Positions 54,310 through 63,945 are shown, counted from the stretch's first letter. The stretch: 64,000 nucleotides of DNA from Phosphoribacter sp964647395 (GCA_964647395.1 CAZYHR010000004.1:1-64000); one strand, 5' to 3'. Notes: generated by a model from the letters alone, not told the origin. Numbers and translations are program-made.

Positions 54310-56244
54310 TCAACGCGTGTCGCGCCGGATCGCGCGGTCCACGGCGTCGGCGGCGCGGACGTAGCCGAGATGGCTGAACGCCTGCGGGTAGTTGCCGGTG
54401 AGCCGGCGTCGTTCCGGGTCGAATTCCTCGGCGAACAGGCCGAGGTCGCTCGCGCAGTCGTCCAGCAGGTCCAGCACCCGCTCGGCGTCCGCGAGCCGAT
54501 CGGTGGCGGCATACTGCTCCGCGAGCCATCCCATGCAGATGAGGAAGGGATGCTCGTCACCCTCCAGGCCGTCCATGCCGGACTCGGTGCGATAGCGCTT
54601 GACGAAGCCGTGCTCGTCGATGAGGTGGTCCTCGATGCGGGTGACCGTGGCGAGCATCCGCTCGTCGCCGGGCTCCAGGAAGCCGGTGTGCGGCAGTTGC
54701 AGCAGTGACGCGTCGACCTCCTCGAAGCCCGGGGCGGGAGCATAGGCCTGCACGAAGGACTGCAGGCGCGGGTTCCAGCCCCGCTCGTGGATCTCGGCGT
54801 GCAGGGTCTGGCGGCAGCGGGTCCACAGCTCGATCTCGTCGTCCTGCGCGCGCACGCAGCTGTCGGGGTCGCCGGCATGCGCGGCGATCGCGCGCAGCCC
54901 CTCGTTGAACGCCGCCCACATCATCACCCGGCCGTGGGTGAAGAAGGCCTTGTCCCCGCGCATCTCCCAGATGCCGTGGTCGGGCTCGTCGAGGTGGTCG
55001 GCGCAGAACTGCAGCAGATGTTTCTGCAGGCCCCAGGAGTAGCGGTCCTCGGCCTCGCCGGCGTCGCGCAGCGCGGCGAGCGCCATCATGACCTCGCCGA
55101 CGACGTCGGCCTGGTACTGGTCGGCTGCGCCGTTACCGATCCGGACCGGCCGCGAGTACTCGTAGCCGACGAGGTGGTCGAGCTCCACCTCGGGCAGCTC
55201 GCGGCGGCCCTCGATGGTGTACATGATCTGCAGCCGGTGCGGGTCGCCCGCGACCGCCCGAAGGAGCCAGTCGCGCCACAGGCGGGCACCCCGGGTGTAG
55301 CCGTGGTAGACGAGCGCCTCGATGGTCAGCGCCGCGTCGCGCAGCCAGGTGAAGCGGTAGTCCCAGTTGCGGGTGCCGCCCAACTGCTCGGGCAGTGACG
55401 CCGTCGGCGCGGCGACGATGCCACCGGTGCGGGGATGGGTCAGCGCCCGCAGCACGAGCAGCGAGCGGCGGATCATCTCGTCGCGGCGGGCCTGGATCTC
55501 CAGCCGGTCGCTCCACCGCTCCCAGAACTCGCGGGTGCCGGTGAGCGCGGCGTCGACGTCGATCGGACCTGGCGCCTCGTCATAGGACTTGGCCCAGCTG
55601 AGCATCCAGTGCTCACGCTGCCCGGCGTGCAAGTCGAGGTCGCCGACCAACGTGCAGCCCGCCTCACCCTCCTCGGCCAGGCCGTGCACGTGGGCACGGT
55701 CGTGCCGGTCCCCCTCGGCGACGACGAGCTCGGGACCACGCAGCACGAGCATGTCCGGCCCGGCGACGGCGACGACCCCGGAGGCTCCGCAGGGCAGCCG
55801 ATCACGGCGGACCCACACGCCGGCCCGCGCGTAGTCCGGCCGCAGCCGCAGGTCCTGGCGGACCGTCACCGTGCCCTGGGTGCAGGTGACCAGGCGCACG
55901 AGGTTGGCGCAGTCGTCACCGGTCGGCAGCAGGTCGACGACGGTCGCGGCGCCGGTCGGGGTCTGCCAGTGGGTCTCGAGGGTGAACGAGTGGCCCTGAT
56001 AGGCCCGCCCGACCACCTCGCCGTCGACGATCTCGAGCAGCCACCGGCCGTCCTCGGGGCCGCCGAGGATCGCGGCGAACACGGCGGGCGAGTCGAAGTC
56101 GGGGAAACACAGCCAGTCGATGCTGCCCCAGCGGGAGACCAGGGGGCCGGTGTGCAGGTCGGACAGCAGGGCATAGTCCGCCAACGGCACGAAGGTATGC
56201 CGCGGCGCGGCGCGCTCGCTGCCGTCCGGCTCGTCGGTCATCAC
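54310..56244 (-). CDS. Glycoside hydrolase family 15 (glucoamylase/trehalase-like)
   Basis: A 644-residue GH15 protein: the N-terminal YALLSDLHTGPLVSRWGSID and WLCFPDFDSPAVFAAILGG, then NWDYRFTWLRDAALTIEAL and the C-terminal SDLGLFAEEFDPERRRLTGN with NYPQAFSHLGYVRAADA. Such actinobacterial enzymes include trehalases and glucoamylases acting on glucans in the cytosol. No signal peptide. Monocistronic in this window. Confidence 0.85.
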   Translation of the reverse strand: MMTDEPDGSERAAPRHTFVPLADYALLSDLHTGPLVSRWGSIDWLCFPDFDSPAVFAAILGGPEDGRWLLEIVDGEVVGRAYQGHSFTLETHWQTPTGAATVVDLLPTGDDCANLVRLVTCTQGTVTVRQDLRLRPDYARAGVWVRRDRLPCGASGVVAVAGPDMLVLRGPELVVAEGDRHDRAHVHGLAEEGEAGCTLVGDLDLHAGQREHWMLSWAKSYDEAPGPIDVDAALTGTREFWERWSDRLEIQARRDEMIRRSLLVLRALTHPRTGGIVAAPTASLPEQLGGTRNWDYRFTWLRDAALTIEALVYHGYTRGARLWRDWLLRAVAGDPHRLQIMYTIEGRRELPEVELDHLVGYEYSRPVRIGNGAADQYQADVVGEVMMALAALRDAGEAEDRYSWGLQKHLLQFCADHLDEPDHGIWEMRGDKAFFTHGRVMMWAAFNEGLRAIAAHAGDPDSCVRAQDDEIELWTRCRQTLHAEIHERGWNPRLQSFVQAYAPAPGFEEVDASLLQLPHTGFLEPGDERMLATVTRIEDHLIDEHGFVKRYRTESGMDGLEGDEHPFLICMGWLAEQYAATDRLADAERVLDLLDDCASDLGLFAEEFDPERRRLTGNYPQAFSHLGYVRAADAVDRAIRRDTR

Positions 56245-56424
56245 AGCACTCTAGGTCGACCTCCGGTGCCGCATCGGTCCGCGGTGGCCACCAACCGGCG
56301 CGTGCCGGGTGCACGTCCGGAGTGCACGTCCGGAGTGAGCCGAGGTCGGCCGGGCGGATCAGCCGTCGGCCAGGTGTCGACATCGCGGAGGTCGGTGGGC
56401 CGAAAACCCCCACCCGACGCACCC

Positions 56425-56455
56425 TTGACTGTGACGTCACGTCACACCTGACGAT
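56425..56455 (+). promoter_or_regulatory. MerR-type promoter with dyad in a 19-bp spacer
   Basis: TTGACT (56425-56430) and GACGAT (56450-56455) are 19 bp apart. The spacer carries the perfect dyad TGTGACGT-C-ACGTCACA (56430-56446). An overlong spacer with a dyad is the signature of promoters activated by DNA distortion through MerR proteins. The regulator gene starts 8 bp downstream, so its mRNA may be nearly leaderless. Confidence 0.7.
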
Positions 56456-56462
56456 GGGAGTC

Positions 56463-57275
56463 ATGCGAGTCAAAGACCTTGCCACTCTGGCCGGCACGAC
56501 CGTCCGAACCGTCCGCTACTACCACCAGCTGGGGCTGCTCTCGGCACCCGAACCCGGGTCCGGTTGGCGCTCCTACGGATTCGCACACCTGACCCGGCTC
56601 ATGCGGATCCGCTGGCTGGTCGAGTCGGGCATCCCGCTCGCGGAGGTGCCGCACATGGTGCATCCCCCCGGCAGCACCGACGAGCGCGCGGTGGTCGAGG
56701 ACGATCTGGCCGCCGTCCTGGCGTCGATGGACGCACGGATGGTCGAGTTGAGCGCGCAACGGACCCAGGTGCAGACCCTGCTGGACCGGGTGCGCGAGCA
56801 CGGCCGGCTCTCCCCCCTGCCGCCCGCGGTCGTGCGCCTGTATGCCGCGCTGCTGGACCGGCCGTTGCCGCCGCCGCTGCGCGTCGCAGTGACCAGGGAG
56901 CGGGATCTGCTGGAGCTGGCCTGCTACCGCGGTGCCCTGCCCGGAGACCTCGAGACGCTCGTGGGCGGCATGTCCCAGGCTCAGATCGAGCAGCTGTGCG
57001 ACCTGTGGGAGCGGGTCTACGACATCGACCAGCAGGCCGCCGGCGGGCTGTCCGACGAACTGCGCCGTCAGCTGGACGAGGTGGTCGACCGTGTCCTACG
57101 CCTGGCCGCTGCCGTCGACCCGGGCGCGACCGGGCGCTTGTTGGCCCGCGCCCGCGAGCTCGATCGGCCGGCCGTGCGGGCGGCGGTGCAACTGGCCTAT
57201 CCGTGGCCGGCCTACCGCTACCTGATCAGCGCGGTCACCGCCCGCTCCCACCCATCCCAGGAGGAATCGTCATGA
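56463..57275 (+). CDS. MerR family regulator of an ABC exporter
   Basis: A 270-residue MerR regulator: MRVKDLATLAGTTVRTVRYY then HQLGLLSAPEPGSGWRSYGF, a dimerisation helix, and a C-terminal helical effector domain with features of drug-binding MerR types. The stop overlaps the ABC ATPase start (ATGA). It probably activates its own operon on binding a drug-like ligand. Confidence 0.85.
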   Translation: MRVKDLATLAGTTVRTVRYYHQLGLLSAPEPGSGWRSYGFAHLTRLMRIRWLVESGIPLAEVPHMVHPPGSTDERAVVEDDLAAVLASMDARMVELSAQRTQVQTLLDRVREHGRLSPLPPAVVRLYAALLDRPLPPPLRVAVTRERDLLELACYRGALPGDLETLVGGMSQAQIEQLCDLWERVYDIDQQAAGGLSDELRRQLDEVVDRVLRLAAAVDPGATGRLLARARELDRPAVRAAVQLAYPWPAYRYLISAVTARSHPSQEESS

Positions 57276-58183
57276 CCGCCCCCGCCATCCTCGTCGAGCA
57301 GTTGACCAAGACGTTCGGAGCCGGCCGCGGGGTCACCGACGTGGATCTGACCGTCGAGCACGGGCAGGTCGTCGGGTTCCTCGGACCCAACGGGGCCGGC
57401 AAGTCCACGACGATCCGGTGCCTGCTGGGCCTGTATCGCCCGACCGCGGGGCGGGCGCTCGTCCTCGGCGCGAACCCCCGGCGCAGCACGAGCTTCCTGC
57501 GCGAGGTCGGCTACCTGCCCGGCGAGCTCGCGCTGCCCGAGTCCCTCACCGGAGCCGATCTGCTCGGCCGGTTCGGTCGGCTGCGCGGGATGACCGACGC
57601 GGCATACCGGGTCGAGCTCGGGCGCCGGCTCGGGGCCGACCTGACCCGCCCGGTGGGCACCTTGTCCAAGGGCAACAAGCAGAAGCTCGGGCTGGTCCTG
57701 GCCTTCATGGACCGGCCCCGGCTGCTCGTCCTCGACGAGCCGACCTCGGGGCTGGACCCGTTGTTGCAGGAGGAGTTCGCCGCCCTGGTGCGCGAGGTCG
57801 CCGCCGACGGCCGCACCGTGCTGCTGTCCTCGCACGACCTGGACGAGGTGCAGCGGCTGGCCGACCGGGTCGTCGTCATCCGAAACGGTCGCATCGTCGC
57901 AGATGACACGGTGAATGCGTTGCGCGCCAGCGCCCCCCGGACGATGGAGCTGACCTTCGACCACGACGTGGACTCAGCCGCGCTGCGCCGGCTACCGGGG
58001 GTCACGGTCACCTCCTGCGCCCCCCGGCTGCTCACCCTGACCCACACCGGCTCGGCCGCGCCGGTCCTCACCGTCGTCGCGGCGCTCGCCCCAGCCACCA
58101 TCACCGCCCGGCCCGCCGACCTCGACGAGCTGTTCCATCGTCTCTACCAGCAACCCGAGGAGACCTCCCATGCTGCCCGTTGA
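57272..58183 (+). CDS. ABC exporter ATP-binding protein
   Basis: A 303-residue ATPase: Walker A GPNGAGKSTT, signature LSKGNKQKLG, Walker B LLVLDEPTSGLDP and H-loop LLSSHDLDEVQ. The C-terminal domain (about residues 220-303) is of the type seen in drug exporters. It overlaps the permease gene by 14 bp. Confidence 0.85.
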   Translation: MTAPAILVEQLTKTFGAGRGVTDVDLTVEHGQVVGFLGPNGAGKSTTIRCLLGLYRPTAGRALVLGANPRRSTSFLREVGYLPGELALPESLTGADLLGRFGRLRGMTDAAYRVELGRRLGADLTRPVGTLSKGNKQKLGLVLAFMDRPRLLVLDEPTSGLDPLLQEEFAALVREVAADGRTVLLSSHDLDEVQRLADRVVVIRNGRIVADDTVNALRASAPRTMELTFDHDVDSAALRRLPGVTVTSCAPRLLTLTHTGSAAPVLTVVAALAPATITARPADLDELFHRLYQQPEETSHAAR

Positions 58184-58961
58184 AGTCCTGCGACTGGACC
58201 TGCGGCTGCGCCGCCGGATGCTCGTCGGCACCGCCCTCGGCGCGGCGATCTACCTGTTCGTCGTCATCGCCGCCTACCCGTCGTTCCGGACGGACAGCAC
58301 CTTCGACGAGCTCATCGCCGCCAACCCGGCGGCCGCGGCCGCCTTCGGCATCACCGGCTCCATCACCTCGCCCGCCGGCTGGCTCAGCGCCAACATGTAC
58401 GCCAACGTCGCTCCGCTGCTCGCGCTGCTGCTGAGCATCGGCTACGGCGCGTCGGCGATCGCCGGCCAGGACGGCGACGGGTTGCTCGGTTTGATTGCCA
58501 CCCAACCGATCTCGCGGGGTCGCCTCCTGCTCGCGAAACTGTCCGCGCTGTTCGGCGTCGCCGCTCTCGTGCCGGTCATCACGTATGCCGTGTGCCTGGC
58601 CGGTCCGCGCTTCCAGCTCACCCCCGATTGGGGACGGCTCGGACAGGTCACCGCCGCGCTGACTCTGCTCGCCTTCAATATCGGCGCCCTCGCCCTGCTC
58701 GCGGGAGCGCTGTTCGGCAGCCGCGGCGCGGCACTCGGGGTGGCCTCGGCGGTGGCCGGGGCGGCCTACCTCGTCAGTGCTCTGGCGCCGGTGAACGCCC
58801 AGCTGCGCGACCTGCGGTGGATCTCGCCGTTCACCTGGGCCGTCGGCGACGGGCAGCTCGCCGGCGGCGTCTCGTGGCCGCAGGCCGTCGCCCTGGTCGG
58901 GCTCGGTGCCGTCCTGTCGGCGGCCGCGGCCGTCGGCTTCGCCCGCCGCGACCTGCGTTAG
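58170..58961 (+). CDS. ABC exporter permease
   Basis: A 263-residue permease with six hydrophobic helices, starting MLPVEVLRLDLRLRRRMLVG. The motif GLIATQPISRGRLLLAKLSA is common in ABC-2 type permeases of drug and lipid exporters. It forms the transporter with the ATPase just upstream. Confidence 0.8.
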   Translation: MLPVEVLRLDLRLRRRMLVGTALGAAIYLFVVIAAYPSFRTDSTFDELIAANPAAAAAFGITGSITSPAGWLSANMYANVAPLLALLLSIGYGASAIAGQDGDGLLGLIATQPISRGRLLLAKLSALFGVAALVPVITYAVCLAGPRFQLTPDWGRLGQVTAALTLLAFNIGALALLAGALFGSRGAALGVASAVAGAAYLVSALAPVNAQLRDLRWISPFTWAVGDGQLAGGVSWPQAVALVGLGAVLSAAAAVGFARRDLR

Positions 58962-59002
58962 GTTGCCTCCATGGACAACTGCGCCGGCACCAGGGGTGAG
59001 TC

Positions 59003-59608
59003 GTGACCAGGGCCGCCGCTGCGGCATACACGATCGCGCCGTTGAGCCCCAAGACCTGGCCGGCCTTCGAGGCGCTGGTGCAGCGACACAACGGTATCTT
59101 CGGAGGCTGTTGGTGCACCTGGTTCCACGACGGTCATCCGAGTTGCGTCGGCCGGGGCGAGACCGCCGAGGGAAACCAGGCGATCAAGCGGCGCCTCGTC
59201 GAGCAGGGCGTGGCGCACGCGGCGCTGGTCATGGCCGGCGACGAGGCCATCGCCTGGGCCGAATTCGGTACTCCGGCCGAGCTGCCGACCCTGCACCACC
59301 GCAAGCAGTACGACGCGACCAAGACCGCTGATCCCGACTACCGGATCACCTGCGTCTTCGTCGACAAGCGCTACCGGCGGCAGGGCGTGACCGAGCTGGC
59401 GATCACCGGCGCCCTCGAGCTCATCGCGCAGGCGGGGGGCGGGGTCGTCGAGAGCTACCCCCACGACCTGACCGACCAGATCAAGAAGATGTCGTCCTCG
59501 TTCCTCTACAACGGAACTCGGCGTCTCTACGAGCGGCTCGGCTTCACCTACGACCGGCCCAAGGGGCTGAAGAACTGCGTCATGGTCAAGACCGTCGACC
59601 CCGCCTGA
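59003..59608 (+). CDS. GNAT family N-acetyltransferase
   Basis: A 201-residue acetyltransferase-like protein, GTG start. A Cys/Trp/His cluster GGCWCTWFHDGHPSCVGRGE is followed by CVFVDKRYRRQGVTELAITG, the acetyl-CoA loop, and SSFLYNGTRRLYERLGFTYD. The GCWCxxFH cluster marks a subgroup of unknown substrate. It follows the ABC exporter by 41 bp and could be part of the same resistance operon. Confidence 0.8.
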   Translation: MTRAAAAAYTIAPLSPKTWPAFEALVQRHNGIFGGCWCTWFHDGHPSCVGRGETAEGNQAIKRRLVEQGVAHAALVMAGDEAIAWAEFGTPAELPTLHHRKQYDATKTADPDYRITCVFVDKRYRRQGVTELAITGALELIAQAGGGVVESYPHDLTDQIKKMSSSFLYNGTRRLYERLGFTYDRPKGLKNCVMVKTVDPA

Positions 59609-59687
59609 GCGGGCTGGAGCACGACACGTGACCCGCGACGCCGCGCCGCCCCGCTGCGTGTCGTCGGGCCGTCGCTAGGCTGCCGGA

Positions 59688-60383
59688 GTGGCCGCGACCG
59701 AGACCAGACTGCTGTTGCTGGGCAGCGTGTTGTCGTTCGAACCGGTCAACGCCTACCAGTTGCGCCGCGAGCTGCTGACCTGGCGGGTGGATCAGTGGGC
59801 GCACGTCAAGCCCGGCTCGATCTACTCGGGTCTGGCCACGCTGACCAAGGACGGCTGCCTGGACCGGCACGACCTCCAGGAGGGCGGGCGGACGGTCGCC
59901 GTCTACACGTCCAGTCCGGCCGGCCGCGAGGAGTTCGATCGGCTGTTCGCCGAGGCGGTGCTGACCTTGGACCAGTCGTCCAACCTCGGCCTGCTCACGG
60001 CGCTGACCTGCATGCCCATGGTCGCGCGGGAACGCTTCGCCGAGTTGCTGCGCACCCGGATCACCCGCCTCGAGCAGCTCGCGGCGGATGCGCAGGCGCT
60101 GACGGACCTCGACGAGTCGCTGCTACCGCCGAACGTGCCGTTCATCAACCGGCTCTGGACCGGGCTGGTCGGACCCGAGCTGGCGTGGGCCGCCGACACC
60201 TTGGCGCGGGTCGAGCGCGGCGAGGGCGCCTTCGCCGGCGAGCCGTTCGAGTACACCCGGGCTCCGGGCGACCCGGGCAACGAGATCGAGCGCGACCGGC
60301 AGCGCTACCGGACGGCCTTGGGACTCGGGGGTGACGCCACAGACTTGCGCGTCGCGCGGTTATCTGGTTCATTAGTCATGTAA
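59688..60383 (+). CDS. PadR-like regulator
   Basis: A 231-residue protein, GTG start: LLGSVLSFEPVNAYQLRREL, then KPGSIYSGLATLTKDGCLDR, the PadR winged helix, with a long C-terminal helical domain. The last codons overlap the operator of the following GntR gene. It probably controls the upstream acetyltransferase or itself. Confidence 0.75.
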   Translation: MAATETRLLLLGSVLSFEPVNAYQLRRELLTWRVDQWAHVKPGSIYSGLATLTKDGCLDRHDLQEGGRTVAVYTSSPAGREEFDRLFAEAVLTLDQSSNLGLLTALTCMPMVARERFAELLRTRITRLEQLAADAQALTDLDESLLPPNVPFINRLWTGLVGPELAWAADTLARVERGEGAFAGEPFEYTRAPGDPGNEIERDRQRYRTALGLGGDATDLRVARLSGSLVM

Positions 60384-60389
60384 TGAACC
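60366..60389. promoter_or_regulatory. YtrA-type operator dyad
   Basis: GGTTCATTA-GTCATG-TAATGAACC is a perfect 9-bp dyad with a 6-bp centre, 13 bp before the GntR gene start and overlapping the end of the PadR gene. Its form agrees with operators of YtrA-subfamily GntR repressors, implying autoregulation and ABC transporter control. Confidence 0.75.
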
Positions 60390-60402
60390 AAAGGAGCGCG
60401 AA

Positions 60403-60774
60403 GTGTTCGAGGGACGTGAGCCCATCTACCTGCAGATCGCCGAGACGATCCGCGGCGAGGTGCTCTCGGGCGCCCTCGGCGAGGGAGAACAAGTCATGTC
60501 GACGACCGGATACTCGACCACCTATCGGATCAACCCGGCCACCGCGGCCAAGGCGTTCGCCGAACTCGTCGCCGAGGGGGTCCTCGAAAAGCGGCGTGGC
60601 ATCGGGATGTTCGTCGCGGACGGGGCGGCCGGGCGGCTGCGCTCGCAGCGCCGCTCCTCCTTCGTCGCCGACCGGCTCGAGCCGGTGGTCCGCGAAGCAC
60701 TCGCGCTCGGGCTGACGGCCGACGAACTGGTGCAGCAGGTCCGGCGGATCGACGGCGGAGGCACCGACCGATGA
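60403..60774 (+). CDS. GntR regulator, YtrA subfamily
   Basis: A 123-residue short GntR protein, GTG start after AAAGGAG: FEGREPIYLQIAETIRGEVL, the winged helix MSTTGYSTTYRINPATAAKA, and a short C-terminal tail. In this subfamily the regulator sits before an ABC transporter that it represses; here that transporter is collapsed. The stop overlaps the next ATG (ATGA). Confidence 0.85.
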   Translation: MFEGREPIYLQIAETIRGEVLSGALGEGEQVMSTTGYSTTYRINPATAAKAFAELVAEGVLEKRRGIGMFVADGAAGRLRSQRRSSFVADRLEPVVREALALGLTADELVQQVRRIDGGGTDR

Positions 60775-61927
60775 CCCCGTCCAGGAAGCCCGCATCGGAC
60801 TCGACGTCCGCACCGAGGGCCTGACCGTCCGGTACGGCTCGACGCTGGCCGTGGATGCCGTGGACGTGACCTTCGCCGCCGGCCGGATCCACGGTCTGCT
60901 CGGCCGCAACGGCGCCGGCAAGACCACCTTGCTCTCGGTGATCGGACTGGCCTCCCGCGCACCGGTGACCATCCTCGACGAGGTGCACCTGGGCATGGAC
61001 GCGCCAACCCGGCAGTTGCTGATCGATCTGCTGCTCGCCGACCTGGCCGAGGTGCCGCGCACCGTCATCCTGTCCAGCCACCTGATCGACGAGATCGGAC
61101 ACCTGCTCGAAACGGTCACGATCCTGCACAAGGGAAAGGTGCTGCTGGCGGAGGAGGCCGACGACGTCCGCCGGCGCGGGGTCACCATCACCGGCCCCGC
61201 GGCGCGGGTGGACGAGGTATGCCGCGGCCTCACCGTCGTGGGCACCCGCGACCTCGGACCCACGCGCCAGGTCACGGCATACGGGGAACTGTCCGGGAGC
61301 ACCGTCGAGGCCGCCGAGCGGGCCGGGCTGGTCGTCGGCGCCCCGCCCCAGGGCGCGGCGTGGTTCGTCTTCGGGACCGCCGTCTACTTCGCCACCGTCT
61401 GGCTCGGGCCGATGGTCAGCGCCGGGGCGACCCGCCGCACCGTCGAGCGCGCCGGTCTGGTCGCGGCGCCGGCCCTCGGGCTCACCGGTGCCCTCGCCTG
61501 GATGCTCGTCAGCCATGCCGAGCATTGGATCTTCGGCCGCCTCGGGTGGGCCCATGGCGTCGACGGGAGACGCTTGTCCATCCTCGACGTCCCAGCGCTG
61601 ACCTACCTGGCCGCTTTCGCCCTGACCATCACCATCGCAGCGGTGTGCGGCTCGCTCGTCGGTGTGACGTACTTCCGTTGGGGCGCCTGGGCCACGGTTC
61701 TGCTGCCGCTCACGCTGCTCCCGCTCGTCGCGTGCGCGCTGCTCGGTGTCGACTCGTCGATCGTCTTCCCGCCCTTCCTGCTGGACCTCGGCAACGCCCT
61801 CCGACCGGACGGGAATGCCTTCGGGCTGCTGGCGCGGCTAGGCTTCGGACTGGTCATCCTGGCCCAGACGGCCGGCGCGCACCACGCGCTGATCCGGCGG
61901 GTACCGGTGCGGAGCACCAAAGCGTGA
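60771..61927 (+). pseudogene. Collapsed ABC ATPase-permease fusion
   Basis: The remnant starts at the ATG overlapping the GntR stop, but a base seems missing in the C run at 60775-60778; restoring it gives MTPVQEARIGLDVRTEGLTV. The ATPase keeps Walker A GRNGAGKTT, then jumps directly to GLASRAPVTILDEVHLGMDA (Walker B), so the region with the Q-loop and signature motif, roughly 90-100 residues, is deleted. The ATPase end (GAPPQG) then runs into a permease segment AAWFVFGTAVYFATVWLGPM lacking its N-terminal part. At least two in-frame deletions and one frameshift. Not a working transporter. Confidence 0.75.
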
Positions 61928-61980
61928 CCGGTGCGGAGCACCAAAGCGTGACCGGTGTGGTGCGGCGCACCACAGCGTGA
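61904..61980. repeat. 24-bp tandem repeat with hairpins
   Basis: Two exact copies of a 24-bp unit (CCGGTGCGGAGCACCAAAGC plus GTGA) at 61904 and 61928, and a third, 29-bp variant at 61952. Each can form a hairpin, the third with a 7-bp stem GTGGTGC-GGC-GCACCAC. It lies at the 3' end of the broken transporter and upstream of the RraA-like gene; likely terminator-like. Confidence 0.75.
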
Positions 61981-62012
61981 CCGGGCCACCCGGCATACGT
62001 GAGGAAGGGTCC

Positions 62013-62669
62013 ATGCCAACCGATCCCCTGCTGGGCCGCTTGGCGCGGCTCTCGACGACGAGTCTGGTCGACGCCGCCCCGACCTTGCGGATCCTGCCTG
62101 CGGCGCTGCGTCCGGTGGCGCCGGGCCGTCGGGTCGCCGGGCGCGTGACCACGGCACGAGCCGATCGCGACCTGATGTCGGTCATCCAAGGGCTGCTGGA
62201 GTCCGGTCCCGGAGACGTGCTGGTCGTTGACGCCGGCGGGCAGGACCGGGCTGTCGCCGGTGAACTCTTCGGCACTGAGGCGCAGCGTCGGGGGTTGGCC
62301 GGGCTGGTGATCCTGGGACGCACCCGGGACACGGCGACCCTGGCGACACTGTCGATGCCGGTGTGGTCGACCGGGTTCGCGCCCAACGCGTATCCGGCGA
62401 GGTCACTGCCCGAGACCGGAGTCGACCTGTCCTTGGCAGGGGTGCGCGTCGGGGCCGGCGAGTTGATCGTCGGCGACGACGACGGGCTGGTCGTCGGGGG
62501 CGCAGCGGAGTTCGCTGCCGCGGTGGACGACGCAGAGGCGATCGAGGCCAGGGAAAGAGATCTGCAGGCTCGGCTGCTCGCGGGTGTCTCGCTCTTCGAC
62601 GTCCTGAACTACGAGGACCACCTCACCGCGGTGCGCGAGGGCCGCCCGACCGGGCTGGCATTCGGCTGA
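62013..62669 (+). CDS. RraA/HMG-aldolase-like protein
   Basis: A 218-residue RraA-family protein; GAGGAAGGG precedes the ATG. The core LESGPGDVLVVDAGGQDRAV then GELFGTEAQRRGLAGLVILG, with TRDTATLATLSMPVWSTGF, matches the family that includes 4-hydroxy-4-methyl-2-oxoglutarate aldolase and RNase E inhibitor RraA. In actinobacteria a metabolic aldolase or dehydratase role is more likely. It precedes an aminotransferase gene by 88 bp. Confidence 0.8.
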   Translation: MPTDPLLGRLARLSTTSLVDAAPTLRILPAALRPVAPGRRVAGRVTTARADRDLMSVIQGLLESGPGDVLVVDAGGQDRAVAGELFGTEAQRRGLAGLVILGRTRDTATLATLSMPVWSTGFAPNAYPARSLPETGVDLSLAGVRVGAGELIVGDDDGLVVGGAAEFAAAVDDAEAIEARERDLQARLLAGVSLFDVLNYEDHLTAVREGRPTGLAFG

Positions 62670-62757
62670 CCCGGCGATCCGGCCGGCATCCGCGCCGACG
62701 CCGTAGCCCTCGATGTCATCCGCCCCGTCACCCGCCACCGAGTAGCAGGGATCAGTC

Positions 62758-63945
62758 ATGACCAGGTTCGCCCGACGGGCCCGACGCGTCCAGCCCTCGG
62801 CGATCCGCGAGTTCCTCTCGCTGGCCACCGACCCGCGAATCACCTCCTTCGCCGGCGGCTACCCCGACCCGGCGCTCTTCCCGATCGACGAGTTGCACAC
62901 CATCTACGACGCGCTGCTGTCACCGGAGAACGCCTCGGTCCTGCAGTACACCGCCTCCGACGGCCTGCCCGAACTGCGCGAGCGCGTCGCAGCGCGCCTC
63001 ACCGCCGACGGGATGCCGTGTACCGCGGACGACGTGCTGATCACCCAAGGGGGCCAACAGGGCCTGGACCTCACCGCGAAGCTGTTCATCGATCCCGGCG
63101 ATGTCATCGTCACCGAGCGCCCCACCTTCCTCGGCGCGATCGTCGCGTTCAACCCGTGCGAGCCCGCCTACCGCTCGATCCCCATGGACGAACAGGGAAT
63201 GGACACAACGGCACTCGAACACGTGCTGCGCGCCACCGATCGGGTCAAGCTGATCTATACCGTCCCGGACTACCAGAACCCCACGGGGCGCTCGATGAGT
63301 CTGGCACGGCGCCGCCACCTGGTGCGGCTCGCCGCGGAGCACGACGTCGTCATCCTGGAGGACACCCCGTATCGAGAGTTGCGCTACGAGGGCGAGCGGT
63401 TGCCGACCATCAAGAGCCTGGACACCGGCGGCCGGGTCGTCCATCTCGGCTCCTTCTCCAAGATCCTCGCCCCCGGGCTGCGACTCGGCTGGGCGCTGGC
63501 CAGCCCCGAGATCCGCGAGAAGCTCGCGCTGCTCAAGCTGGCCGCCGACACCCAGAACGGCACGCTCAACATGCGCGCCGCCGCCGCCTATCTGTCCGGA
63601 TACGACATCGGGGAGCACGTCGCGCGCATGCTCCCCAGCTATCGGGCCAAACGGGACCTCATGCTCACGACCATGGCGGAGCACTTCCCGTCCGGGATCA
63701 CCTGGACGCGCGCCCGAGGGGGCCTCTTCACGTGGGTTACCCTCCCCGAGCAGTTCGACGTGGCCGCCTTCCAACGCGACGTGCTCATTCCGCGGTCCGG
63801 TGTCATCGTCGTCCCCGGCGCCCCGTTCTTCGCCGAACGGCCCGAGGCCAACCACGCCCGGATGAGCTTCTCGGGAGTGTCGGACGACCGCCTCGTCGCT
63901 GGCGTCCGGGCCATGGGGGCGCTGCTCCGGGAGACGCTCACCTGA
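62758..63945 (+). CDS. PLP-dependent aminotransferase (class I/II, LysN-like)
   Basis: A 395-residue aminotransferase: ITSFAGGYPDPALFPIDELH, then ADDVLITQGGQQGLDLTAKL, IYTVPDYQNPTGRSMSLARR and the PLP-lysine motif LGSFSKILAPGLRLGWALA. Typical of 2-aminoadipate or broad-range aminotransferases. With the RraA-like aldolase it may serve an amino-acid/keto-acid degradation step (inference). The last 55 bp of the window after its stop hold nothing recognisable. Confidence 0.85.
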   Translation: MTRFARRARRVQPSAIREFLSLATDPRITSFAGGYPDPALFPIDELHTIYDALLSPENASVLQYTASDGLPELRERVAARLTADGMPCTADDVLITQGGQQGLDLTAKLFIDPGDVIVTERPTFLGAIVAFNPCEPAYRSIPMDEQGMDTTALEHVLRATDRVKLIYTVPDYQNPTGRSMSLARRRHLVRLAAEHDVVILEDTPYRELRYEGERLPTIKSLDTGGRVVHLGSFSKILAPGLRLGWALASPEIREKLALLKLAADTQNGTLNMRAAAAYLSGYDIGEHVARMLPSYRAKRDLMLTTMAEHFPSGITWTRARGGLFTWVTLPEQFDVAAFQRDVLIPRSGVIVVPGAPFFAERPEANHARMSFSGVSDDRLVAGVRAMGALLRETLT

